A stretch of 12,328 nt of DNA from Atopobium sp. UBA2090 (GCA_002331575.1 DCZG01000145.1:3413-15740), one strand, 5' to 3'. Positions 1 to 6,235 are shown, counted from the stretch's first letter. Notes: generated by a model from the sequence alone, not told the origin. A program made the numbers and translations.

Positions 1-1
1 C

Positions 2-283
2 GGCGTCAACATCCCCGGCAAGGGCGCCTTCCTCGGCTCGATGATTGGCTCTGGCATCGGCGGTCTGTTTGCTGGCCTGTTCGGATTCCGCATGTACATG
101 ATCGCCTCGGCGAGCGTGATCGGCATCCCCGCCATGTTCGGTGACAAGGGCATCGCAAACGTCATCGTCGGCCTGCTCACCATGGTCATCGCCTTCGCCT
201 CGTCTTTCCTCGCCACGAGGATTCTGAGCAAGACCAACGTCAAGGGACCCAAGATCAACGCCCCCAAGCAGGACCAAGAGTAG
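2..283 (+). CDS. PTS beta-glucoside-type EIIC permease, C-terminal end (5' truncated by window)
   Basis: This is the last 93 codons of a membrane permease, entering from the window edge in frame 2. The sequence begins GVNIPGKGAFLGSMIG, followed by a Gly-rich hydrophobic segment, a short loop (GIPAMFGDKGIANV), another hydrophobic segment of about 20 residues, and a charged tail ending KQDQE. This matches the C-terminal end of EIIC in the glucose/beta-glucoside PTS family, where an EPA(I/L)YGVN element precedes the last helices. The EIIC domain moves the sugar across the inner membrane while EIIB phosphorylates it. No EIIA domain is fused at the C-terminus, so EIIA must be elsewhere. The next gene, 74 nt downstream, is a GH1 glycosidase that would hydrolyse the phosphorylated product, which supports a beta-glucoside substrate. 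Exact sugar specificity cannot be read from this fragment. Confidence 0.85.
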   Translation, partial: GVNIPGKGAFLGSMIGSGIGGLFAGLFGFRMYMIASASVIGIPAMFGDKGIANVIVGLLTMVIAFASSFLATRILSKTNVKGPKINAPKQDQE

Positions 284-295
284 CAAGCAACGACC

Positions 296-323
296 CGGCC
301 GGGCCCTGGGAAGGGCTCGGCCG
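296..323 (+). other. GC-rich hairpin between PTS permease and GH1 gene
   Basis: CGGCCGGGCCC and GGGCTCGGCCG form an 11-bp stem (one G-U pair in RNA) around the loop TGGGAA. No T-run follows, so a strong intrinsic terminator is unlikely. In a PTS-glycosidase operon such a hairpin may protect the upstream mRNA or lower expression of downstream genes; that role is inference. Confidence 0.5.
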
Positions 324-357
324 CACCCCGATGGCAGCATGATTCAGAGAGGCAGAG

Positions 358-1764
358 ATGAACGAGACGCGAAAGGCATTCGATGAGGGGTTCTACTGGG
401 GCGGTTCCACCTCCGCCTTCCAGTTCGAGGGCGGGGCCAGAGAGGGTGGCAAGGGCAGGAGCGTCTACGACGTCGACCTGCCGAGCGGTGCGGACTTCTC
501 CATCGCCTCCGACTTCTACCACAACTGGGAGCAGGACATCGACCTGCTCGCGGGGATGGGCTTCAACTCTTTCAGGATGTCCATTGCCTGGACGAGGCTC
601 TTCTCGAACGGGGATGACCCAGAGGTCAGCGAGGAGGGGGCGGCCTTCTACCGTCGCGTCTTCGAGCGGCTGGTTGCCCGCGGGATAGCGCCGGTGGTCA
701 CGCTCTACCACTGGGACCTCCCGCTCGCGCTTGCAAAGCGTGGCGGCTGGCTCGATGGCCAGACCGTCGATGCGTTTCTTCGCTACTGCGAGACGTGCTT
801 CAGTCTCTATGGTGACCTTGTTAAGAACTGGCTCACGCTCAACGAGGACAACCTCTCGCTCATGATGCCGGGCTTCCAGGTGGCGGGACCTCGGGCGTTC
901 GGTCCCGATGCTCCGAGGCTCTCACGGGCAGAGGGGTTCGCCATCTATCACAACACGAACCTCGCCCATTTTGGGGCGGTTCGCCTATGCCATGAACTGG
1001 TGCCTGACGCCCGGATCGGATGCATGCTGGCCAGCTCGCTCGCATATCCCCTCACTCCCGACCCGCGGGACGTCCTCGCGGCGCAACGTCACAACCGCGC
1101 GACCATGTACGACTACCTCGACCTTCTCACGAGCGGAGGCTACCCGGTCGCTCAGCTCGACGAGATGCGAGAGGCAGGCTTCGAGCCCTCGACGATGCTG
1201 CCCGACGGTACGCTCCTCTCGGACGCGGGGTGCCGCATGGACTTCATCTCGCTCAGCTACTACTTCTCGATCTGCCAGGCCGATGGTTCGAGGGCGGATG
1301 CTCCCTCCGGTCATACCGTTCAGACGATGTTCTCGAGCTACGACAACCCCAGGTTGGAGAAGTCCTCTTTCGGCTGGACCATCGACCCCCTAGGCTTGAG
1401 AATCCTCCTGGGAGATCTCTACGGCCGCTACCGCCTTCCGCTCATGGTGGTCGAGAACGGTCTGGGGGTGACCGACGACGTCCTCGGAGAGGACGGCTGC
1501 GTCCACGACCCCTATCGCATCGAGTATCTGCGCCAGCACATCTCGGCGGTGCGCGATGCCGTGCTCGAGGACAAAGTCGACGTGCTCGGCTACTTGCCGT
1601 GGGGCTGCATCGACCTCCTGAGCGCGAGCGGCGACGCAAGCAAGCGCTATGGATTCGTCTACGTGGACTTCGGCTCGGAAGGGCTGCCTCGCCACAAGAA
1701 GGACAGCTACGAATGGTACAGACGCGTCATCGCCTCGAATGGCGCTGACCTGGGAGGGGAGTAG
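358..1764 (+). CDS. GH1 family 6-phospho-beta-glucosidase (copy 1)
   Basis: Glycoside hydrolase family 1 enzyme of 468 residues, the usual length for the family. It should act in the cytoplasm on 6-phospho-beta-glycosides delivered by the PTS permease just upstream. The N-terminus has FYWGGSTSAFQFEGG, the GH1 glycone-site signature. The acid/base is E163 in LTLNE, and the nucleophile is E366 in VVENGLG. A phosphate-recognition loop ends in SKRYGFVYVD, with S422, K429 and Y431 spaced exactly as the phosphate-binding Ser, Lys and Tyr of lactococcal LacG; this favours a phosphorylated substrate over a free glucoside. The HWDLP motif is also typical of GH1. A purine-rich SD (AGAGGCAGAG) sits just before the ATG. 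The permease precedes it and an ABM-like gene follows after 2 nt, so it lies mid-operon. Glucoside versus galactoside preference is not settled by sequence. Confidence 0.93.
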   Translation: MNETRKAFDEGFYWGGSTSAFQFEGGAREGGKGRSVYDVDLPSGADFSIASDFYHNWEQDIDLLAGMGFNSFRMSIAWTRLFSNGDDPEVSEEGAAFYRRVFERLVARGIAPVVTLYHWDLPLALAKRGGWLDGQTVDAFLRYCETCFSLYGDLVKNWLTLNEDNLSLMMPGFQVAGPRAFGPDAPRLSRAEGFAIYHNTNLAHFGAVRLCHELVPDARIGCMLASSLAYPLTPDPRDVLAAQRHNRATMYDYLDLLTSGGYPVAQLDEMREAGFEPSTMLPDGTLLSDAGCRMDFISLSYYFSICQADGSRADAPSGHTVQTMFSSYDNPRLEKSSFGWTIDPLGLRILLGDLYGRYRLPLMVVENGLGVTDDVLGEDGCVHDPYRIEYLRQHISAVRDAVLEDKVDVLGYLPWGCIDLLSASGDASKRYGFVYVDFGSEGLPRHKKDSYEWYRRVIASNGADLGGE

Positions 1765-1766
1765 GA

Positions 1767-2051
1767 ATGTATGTTGTGATGGTGAGAAACGACGTCGAGC
1801 CGGGATGCCGAGACGGATACGTCGAGGAGTCGAGGGCATTTGCGGCTGACATGCGCAGCGTGCCAGGCTGCCTCGACGCCCAGGTCTTGGAGGGTGCCGG
1901 AGAGCAGTGCGACGGCAGTGTTACCAACCTCGAGATCTGGGAGAGCAAGGCCGCGCATGACGCCTACGACGGCGCTGCCTTTCTCGCTCACAAGGCAGCA
2001 CTCAAGAAGGGGTTTCTTGGGAACGAGACCTCGTCATGGGTCTCGCTCTAG
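1767..2051 (+). CDS. ABM-like (antibiotic biosynthesis monooxygenase fold) small protein
   Basis: A 94-residue protein with the pattern of the dimeric alpha/beta-barrel ABM/YgiN group: an N-terminal beta strand (MYVVMVRNDVEPG), a helix carrying a YVEESRAFAADMRSVPGC-like stretch, strands around LDAQVLE and SVTNLEIWES, and a helix with AHDAYDGAAFLAHKAALKKG. Relatives include quinol monooxygenase YgiN and heme-degrading IsdG; no specific catalytic set is visible, so the reaction is unknown. It starts 2 nt after the GH1 stop, and its SD (GGGAGGGGAG) lies inside the end of the GH1 gene, so the two are co-transcribed and probably translationally coupled. Its place in a sugar operon is unexpected for a monooxygenase; a role in detoxifying aglycones released by the glycosidase is one possible explanation (inference). 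Confidence 0.75.
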   Translation: MYVVMVRNDVEPGCRDGYVEESRAFAADMRSVPGCLDAQVLEGAGEQCDGSVTNLEIWESKAAHDAYDGAAFLAHKAALKKGFLGNETSSWVSL

Positions 2052-2084
2052 AACAGCGAACCTGACACCGAAGCGTAACCCTGG

Positions 2085-2118
2085 AGCTGGGCTGGGAATG
2101 AAAGTTCCCAGCCCAGCT
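2085..2118. terminator. Perfect 14-bp hairpin between convergent operons
   Basis: AGCTGGGCTGGGAA pairs perfectly with TTCCCAGCCCAGCT around the 6-nt loop TGAAAG. It lies 34 nt after the ABM-like stop and 27 nt beyond the end of the convergent toxin gene, the right place to end both transcripts. The T-run is weak on the plus strand (GTTGGCTTTG) and absent on the minus strand, so termination could be inefficient or factor-assisted. Confidence 0.7.
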
Positions 2119-2144
2119 GTTGGCTTTGCTCGGGATGGCTGTCT

Positions 2145-2471
2145 TTAGTTGGGAGCACCAATGCGCCTGCGCCAATCGGATGAGCCATAGAAGAGGCCCT
2201 CGAGCGTGACGAGTGAGTGTAGCTTGCTGTACCGGTATACGGCGACGTAACTCTCGACCTTTATCCATCGGAGAGCTCCGTCTGGTATCTCGTCGGAGAA
2301 ACGCTCGATGGTGGAACCGACAAACGGCATTGAGGCAAGGAGAGCCTCAACGTCCTCCTCGCGGTCGAGCAGTGCGAGCGCGGAAGCTCTGCCGTAGTTC
2401 TCGAGGCGAAAGACCGCTGCGGTCTCGAGGCGTGATTCGTATTCCTCGGTGGTGATGACCCTACAGGCCAT
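2145..2471 (-). CDS. RelE/ParE-like type II toxin
   Basis: A 108-residue protein whose C-terminal half reads as a RelE/ParE-fold toxin: an I-K-V-E-S-Y-V-A-V-Y-R-Y strand, then a LVTLEGLFYGSSDWRRRIG end, the usual hydrophobic strand plus basic tail. Proteins of this fold either cleave mRNA at the ribosome (RelE) or poison gyrase (ParE); sequence alone does not decide. The start ATG overlaps the last 11 nt of the antitoxin gene, the classical arrangement of type II pairs with the antitoxin first. A weak SD (AAGAG) lies in the antitoxin 3' end, so translation is probably coupled. Family assignment rests on size, context and the C-terminal pattern; similarity over the first 40 residues is not obvious. 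Confidence 0.72.
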   Translation of the reverse strand: MACRVITTEEYESRLETAAVFRLENYGRASALALLDREEDVEALLASMPFVGSTIERFSDEIPDGALRWIKVESYVAVYRYSKLHSLVTLEGLFYGSSDWRRRIGAPN

Positions 2472-2736
2472 GTTTCGCTCTTATGCGCGCGGTGGCATCG
2501 CCCTTCTCGCTCACCCTACCCGCGGAGGCCTGTTCGTCCGAGCGGGCGATCATCGCGCGAAACTCCTCCTCAGAGCCAAGGGCAAGGGGGTCCTCTGGTA
2601 CGGCCACGACCTCGACTCGCTTTCCGTCGCTCAGATATGCAATTTCCTGGCCGACACTGACGCCGAGGATTTCCCGAATCTCCTTGGGAAGCGTCGTCTG
2701 TCCCGATCTGTTGACCCTACTCACCGCAACCGTCAT
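2461..2736 (-). CDS. AbrB/MazE/SpoVT-family antitoxin
   Basis: A 91-residue protein. Residues 1-45 form a swapped-hairpin AbrB/MazE DNA-binding domain: VSRVNRSGQTTLPKEIRE is the family signature (S-x-Q-x-T-x-P-x-x-I-R), followed by LGVSVGQEIAYLSDG. The C-terminal half is polar and charged (EEFRAMIARSDEQASAGR), as expected for a disordered toxin-wrapping tail. It would bind DNA as a dimer, neutralise the downstream RelE/ParE-like toxin, and repress its own promoter. The SD GAGAGGGG is well placed before the ATG. AbrB-type antitoxins pair most often with PIN or MazF toxins; a RelE-fold partner recalls PrlF-YhaV. The AT-rich repeats at 2757-2783 are the likely operator. Confidence 0.88.
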   Translation of the reverse strand: MTVAVSRVNRSGQTTLPKEIREILGVSVGQEIAYLSDGKRVEVVAVPEDPLALGSEEEFRAMIARSDEQASAGRVSEKGDATARIRAKHGL

Positions 2737-2756
2737 GGCCGCCCCTCTCTACTGTA

Positions 2757-2783
2757 ATATCAATGATATCATGAATATCATGA
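2757..2783. promoter_or_regulatory. Three tandem 9-bp direct repeats upstream of the antitoxin (likely operator/promoter)
   Basis: ATATCAATG, ATATCATGA and ATATCATGA follow one another without gaps. They also contain the 10-bp palindrome ATGATATCAT. The block is strikingly AT-rich for this genome and ends 21 nt before the antitoxin ATG, so it probably includes the -10/-35 region and the autorepression site. Exact promoter hexamers cannot be fixed by eye. Confidence 0.6.
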
Positions 2784-2809
2784 CTTCGTGTCTGATGCGG
2801 TGCGGGATT

Positions 2810-2843
2810 GGCACTTTTGGTCCCTAAGACAGGGATCTGTGCC
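2810..2843. repeat. Two-tier imperfect hairpin of unknown role
   Basis: An outer stem GGCAC/GTGCC encloses an inner stem GGTCCCT/AGGGATC (one G-T mismatch) with the loop AAGAC; TTTT and T bulge between the tiers. It lies between the toxin-antitoxin operator and the VOC remnant. It could be the end of a lost mobile element or a terminator for transcripts entering from the right; neither is proven, and no transposase is nearby. Confidence 0.4.
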
Positions 2844-2873
2844 TGTGTCACAAGAGGTGATTCCTCGTTTCCA

Positions 2874-2975
2874 ATCGGCACGACCGCCAACGATGTGTAC
2901 CACAACGCCAAGACGGGCTTCCGCTCGCACTACCTCTCGTTCGACGCAGGTGCCCGTCTCGAGATCACCGCATAG
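2874..2975 (+). pseudogene. Truncated VOC/glyoxalase-family gene remnant
   Basis: In one frame this reads IGTTANDVYHNAKTG, FRSHYLSFDAGARLEI, then TA and a TAG stop. It matches residues 24-54 of the intact VOC protein at 5754-6137 (5 differences in 29 residues; 10 base differences in 88) and then jumps straight to that protein's last two residues. The 5' third and the middle are gone: two metal ligands (H5, H74) are missing and there is no start codon. The internal join falls where CGAGATCA (residues 53-54) resembles CGAAATCA (residues 124-125) in the intact gene, as expected for deletion between short direct repeats. The minus-strand UvrA-like gene ends inside it. Confidence 0.85.
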
Positions 2976-5496
2976 GGGAGGCGAGGTAGCGCCCAATCAC
3001 GCTGCGACCGTCCACGGCGATTTCGGCGGGCGTCCCCGTCGCGATGATCTGCCCACCGTCAGCGCCGCCGCCCGGACCCATGTCGATGAGGTAGTCGGCG
3101 TTCGAGATGACGTCGAGATCGTGCTCGATGACGATCACGGTCGCGCCGCTGGACACGAGACGGTCGAACACCTGCAGGAGCGCGCGGACGTCAAGCGGAT
3201 GGAGGCCGATGGTCGGTTCGTCGAAGACGAACAGCGTGTCCGTCTGCTGCCGACCCATCTCGGACGCCAGTTTGAGCCGCTGCGCTTCGCCGCCTGACAG
3301 GCTGGGCGTCTCCTCGCCCAGGGTCAGGTAGCCGAGTCCCAGGTCCTGCAGGACCTGCAGCCTCTGGCTCACGGTCTTCAGGTCGGAGCAGGCCTCGAGG
3401 GCGTGTCTCACGTCCATGTCCATGAGCTCTGGCAGGGAGTGCTCCTGTCCGGCTTTGTTTCTGCGCCTGATCGCATCCGCTGCCCTTGCGTAGCGGGAGC
3501 CGTGGCAGCCAGGACAGGGTATCTCGACGTTTGGAAGGAACTGCACGTCCAGGCTGATGGTGCCCGTGCCATCGCAGGTGGGGCAGCGAAGCGAGCCCGT
3601 GTTGTAGGAGAAGTCCCCGGCCTTGTGCCCCTTCGCCTTCGCGTCCGCGGTCCGCGCGAATGCCTTGCGAAGCTCGTCGTGCACGTTGGCATAGGTCGCG
3701 ACGGTAGAGCGCACGTTGATGCCGATGGGCGTGGCGTCGATGAGCTTCACCTGACGGATGCCGTCTGCCGAGACGGACTTCACGTGCTCCGGCAACCTGC
3801 CGCCGGAGATTTCGGCTTCGAGCGCCGGGACCAGGCTTTCCAGGATCAGCGTCGTCTTTCCGGAGCCGGATGCGCCGGTGATGACGGTCAGCCTGCCCTT
3901 CGGGATGTCGACCTCCAACGGCTTGACCGTATGGATCGGGCCCGTGGAGAGGTGGATCGCCCCCTCGGCGAACAGCTCGGACGAGCTTGCCTGCTCTCTG
4001 ACGAGGACCTCGGCCTCGTGGGACAGGAACGGACCGATCTGTGAGATTGGGTTCTCCTCGATTTCCGCAACGGACCCCTCGGCGATGATGTGCCCGCCGT
4101 CCGCCCCCGCCCCCGGCCCCAGTTCGATGAGCCAGTCCGCCTTCCCTAGAATCTGTGCGTCATGGTCGACGAGTACGACGGAGTTGCCGTCGGCGACAAG
4201 GTCGCTTATGACGCCGTTGAGTCCCTTGATGTTGGCGGGGTGCAGTCCGATGGAGGGCTCGTCGAGCACGTAGAGGACGCCGGTCGTGCGATTCCTCACC
4301 GCACGCGCCAGCTGCATTCGCTGACGCTCGCCCGTCGAGAGCGTCGAGGCGGTGCGGTCGAGTGAGAGGTACCCCAGCCCCAGGTCCATCAGTCGTCCGG
4401 CGATGGTCTGGAACGACTCTGCGATGGCCTCCGCCATCGGCTGCATCTCCTCCGGCAGGGTCTTCGGCATGTCCGCCACCCACCCCACCAGATCGGAGAG
4501 CGCCATGGTGCATGCCTCGTCCAGCGAGATGCCGCAGAGCCTCGGTGCCCTTGCGGCCTCCGAGAGACGCGTGCCGCCGCAGTCCGGGCAGACGTCCTCC
4601 CTCAGGAACTTCTCCACCCGCCTCATGCCTTTGTCGTCCTTCACCTTGGCGAGGGCGTTCTCCACGGTGTAGATGGCGTTGTAGTAGGTGAAGTCCAGCT
4701 CTCCGGCCTGGTTGGAGTTCTTCGAGTGGTAGAAGATGTGCCTCTTCTCCGCCGGGCCGTGAAAGACGATCTCGCGTTCCTGTGCAGTCAGCTCGGAGAA
4801 GGGCACGTCGGTGCGCACGCCCATCGCCCGGCACACGTCGGTCATCAGCGACCACATGAGCTGGTTCCACGGGGCGACGGCTCCGTCATCGATGGACAGG
4901 GACTCGTCGGGGACGAGCGTCGAGGGGTCGACGGTTCGGACCGTCCCTATGCCGCCGCAGGTTCGGCAGGCACCTTGGCTGTTGAACGCCAGCTCCTCCG
5001 CCGAAGGCGCGTAGAAGGTCTCGCCGCAGACGGGACAGGTGAGTGGCTGCCCCGCCGCGACCAAAAGCGAGGGAGGCAGATAGTGGCCGTTCGGGCAGCG
5101 ATGGCTTGCGAGTCGGGAGAACATCAGGCGAAGGGTGTTCAAAAGCTCCGTCCCGGTGCCGAAGGTGCTGCGGATGCCAGGCACGCCAGGCCGCTGATGC
5201 AGGGCAAGCGCTGCAGGAACATACAAGACCTCGTCCACCTGCGCCCGTGCCGCCTGCGTCATGCGGCGGCGAGTGTAGGTCGAGAGGGCGTCGAGGTACC
5301 GTCGCGAGCCCTCGGCATAGAGAACGCCGAGGGCCAGCGAGGACTTCCCCGAGCCGGAGACGCCCGCGATTCCGACGACCTTGCCCAACGGCACGGACAC
5401 GTCGACGTTCTTCAGGTTGTGCACTCGTGCCCCGCGGACCTCGATGGCCTGCGGCGCGGATCTATCCTCTGGTGAACGTTGTTCCATGGTCCTCAC
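2965..5496 (-). CDS. UvrA-like ABC ATPase (UvrA2-type, lacks UvrB-binding domain)
   Basis: A tandem ABC ATPase of 843 residues. Walker A motifs are GVSGSGKSS (45-53) and GASGSGKTT (541-549); signatures are LSTGE (386-390) and LSGGE (733-737); each is followed by a Walker B/D-loop of the form LDEPSIGLHP or FDEPTIGLHP. Two C-x2-C-x19-C-x2-C zinc modules are intact (C154, C157, C177, C180; C638, C641, C661, C664). Only about 100 residues separate the first Walker A from the first zinc module, against about 220 in E. coli UvrA, so the UvrB-binding domain is absent. That is the UvrA2 pattern, linked in some bacteria to tolerance of DNA-binding drugs, rather than housekeeping excision repair. The listed start is GTG (5496). 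An ATG at 5487 has GAGG only 3 nt upstream and is a real alternative. The stop lies inside the VOC remnant. Confidence 0.92.
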   Translation of the reverse strand: MRTMEQRSPEDRSAPQAIEVRGARVHNLKNVDVSVPLGKVVGIAGVSGSGKSSLALGVLYAEGSRRYLDALSTYTRRRMTQAARAQVDEVLYVPAALALHQRPGVPGIRSTFGTGTELLNTLRLMFSRLASHRCPNGHYLPPSLLVAAGQPLTCPVCGETFYAPSAEELAFNSQGACRTCGGIGTVRTVDPSTLVPDESLSIDDGAVAPWNQLMWSLMTDVCRAMGVRTDVPFSELTAQEREIVFHGPAEKRHIFYHSKNSNQAGELDFTYYNAIYTVENALAKVKDDKGMRRVEKFLREDVCPDCGGTRLSEAARAPRLCGISLDEACTMALSDLVGWVADMPKTLPEEMQPMAEAIAESFQTIAGRLMDLGLGYLSLDRTASTLSTGERQRMQLARAVRNRTTGVLYVLDEPSIGLHPANIKGLNGVISDLVADGNSVVLVDHDAQILGKADWLIELGPGAGADGGHIIAEGSVAEIEENPISQIGPFLSHEAEVLVREQASSSELFAEGAIHLSTGPIHTVKPLEVDIPKGRLTVITGASGSGKTTLILESLVPALEAEISGGRLPEHVKSVSADGIRQVKLIDATPIGINVRSTVATYANVHDELRKAFARTADAKAKGHKAGDFSYNTGSLRCPTCDGTGTISLDVQFLPNVEIPCPGCHGSRYARAADAIRRRNKAGQEHSLPELMDMDVRHALEACSDLKTVSQRLQVLQDLGLGYLTLGEETPSLSGGEAQRLKLASEMGRQQTDTLFVFDEPTIGLHPLDVRALLQVFDRLVSSGATVIVIEHDLDVISNADYLIDMGPGGGADGGQIIATGTPAEIAVDGRSVIGRYLASPMR

Positions 5497-5519
5497 AGCC
5501 GTCGAAGGTAACGGTCCAT
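5493..5519 (-). other. Possible 8-codon leader peptide coupled to the UvrA-like gene
   Basis: ATG GAC CGT TAC CTT CGA CGG CTG TGA encodes MDRYLRRL. It is preceded by a purine-rich GGAAG about 4 nt upstream, and its stop overlaps the GTG start of the UvrA-like gene (GTGA). The GTG has no good SD of its own, so coupling to this mini-ORF would explain its use. It could equally be chance, or the true start could be the ATG at 5487. Confidence 0.35.
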
Positions 5520-5574
5520 TATCTTCCAGTATCTAATACCTTGTTGGATAATGGCCGCGATTGGTCTCTGCCGT

Positions 5575-5652
5575 TCATGCTCCAGGAATCTCGTATCCGC
5601 ATTCCTGGCAGTGCCCGCTCGTCCATTTGATGAGCGCGCCGCACGACGGGCG
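5575..5652 (-). pseudogene. Possible decayed zinc-ribbon C-terminal tail
   Basis: In one minus-strand frame the stretch reads RPSCGALIKWTSGHC, QECGYEIPGA, then TGA. It looks like the end of a zinc-ribbon protein (CPxCG...CxxCG) in which the first Cys codon TGC has become CGC (Arg). No start codon and no long open frame precede it: a TAG interrupts this frame at about 5713. A fragment in another frame just upstream (VSEQLRVARFTDQD) may belong to the same decayed gene. No family is recognised; it may be coincidental. Confidence 0.3.
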
Positions 5653-5753
5653 CCTGGTCCGAATCGTGCTAGTCCTGGTCCGTAAATCGCGCCACCCGCA
5701 GCTGCTCAGACACTATCCTTGGTTGACGGATCCAAAGACGGAAGGCGGAACGA

Positions 5754-6137
5754 ATGAAGATCGAGCATGTCGCGATGTACGTGAACGACCTCGAGGGCGC
5801 GAAGGGGTTCTTCGAGACCTATCTCGGCGCGACCGCCAACGACATGTACCACAACGCCAAGACCGGCTTCCGCTCGTACTTCCTCTCCTTCGACGAGGGC
5901 GCCCGTCTCGAGATCATGAACAAGCCGTCCATGGAGGACCCCGAGAAGACCCTCAATCGCACCGGTCTTATCCACCTCGCGTTCAGCGCGGGCTCTCACG
6001 AAGGCGTCGACGAGCTCACGACACGGCTCAGGGACGCCGGCTACGAGGTCGTGAGCGGTCCCCGCACCACGGGCGACGGCTACTACGAGAGCTGCGTCGT
6101 CGCCCTCGAGGGCAACCAGATCGAAATCACCGCGTAG
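5754..6137 (+). CDS. VOC superfamily (glyoxalase/bleomycin-resistance-like) protein
   Basis: A 127-residue single-module vicinal oxygen chelate protein with two beta-alpha-beta-beta-beta units. It opens KIEHVAMYVNDLEGAKGFFETYLGA, the usual VOC start. The four expected metal ligands are present: H5, E53 (ARLEI), H74 (LIHLAFS) and E124 (QIEIT). It is therefore probably an active metal-dependent enzyme (glyoxalase or isomerase type) rather than a pure drug-binding protein; the substrate is unknown. A GGCGG-containing SD precedes the ATG. It lies 98 nt upstream of the second GH1 gene in the same direction, so the two may be co-transcribed. A broken paralogue sits at 2874-2975 on the far side of the UvrA-like gene. 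Confidence 0.88.
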   Translation: MKIEHVAMYVNDLEGAKGFFETYLGATANDMYHNAKTGFRSYFLSFDEGARLEIMNKPSMEDPEKTLNRTGLIHLAFSAGSHEGVDELTTRLRDAGYEVVSGPRTTGDGYYESCVVALEGNQIEITA

Positions 6138-6235
6138 GCGATTGCCGCACGTCTCGAGGTTCGAACTTGGCCATGCGTCCGTGAGGCTCGTACGCACATC
6201 GAAGAAGGCTATCCAACAATCGAGAGGAGAGGTAC

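Noticed and set aside
2788..3297. 169-codon plus-strand frame across the VOC remnant and uvrA-like 3' end
   Set aside because: It reads the VOC remnant in the wrong frame and then antisense to conserved UvrA motifs; Arg/Thr-rich nonsense.
4726..5475. 249-codon plus-strand frame opposite the UvrA-like gene
   Set aside because: No recognisable domain, and its codons mirror conserved UvrA motifs on the other strand.
5723..5728. TTGACG as a -35 box for the VOC gene
   Set aside because: It lies only 25 nt before the ATG, so a -10 at normal spacing would fall on the SD region, and none resembling TATAAT is present.
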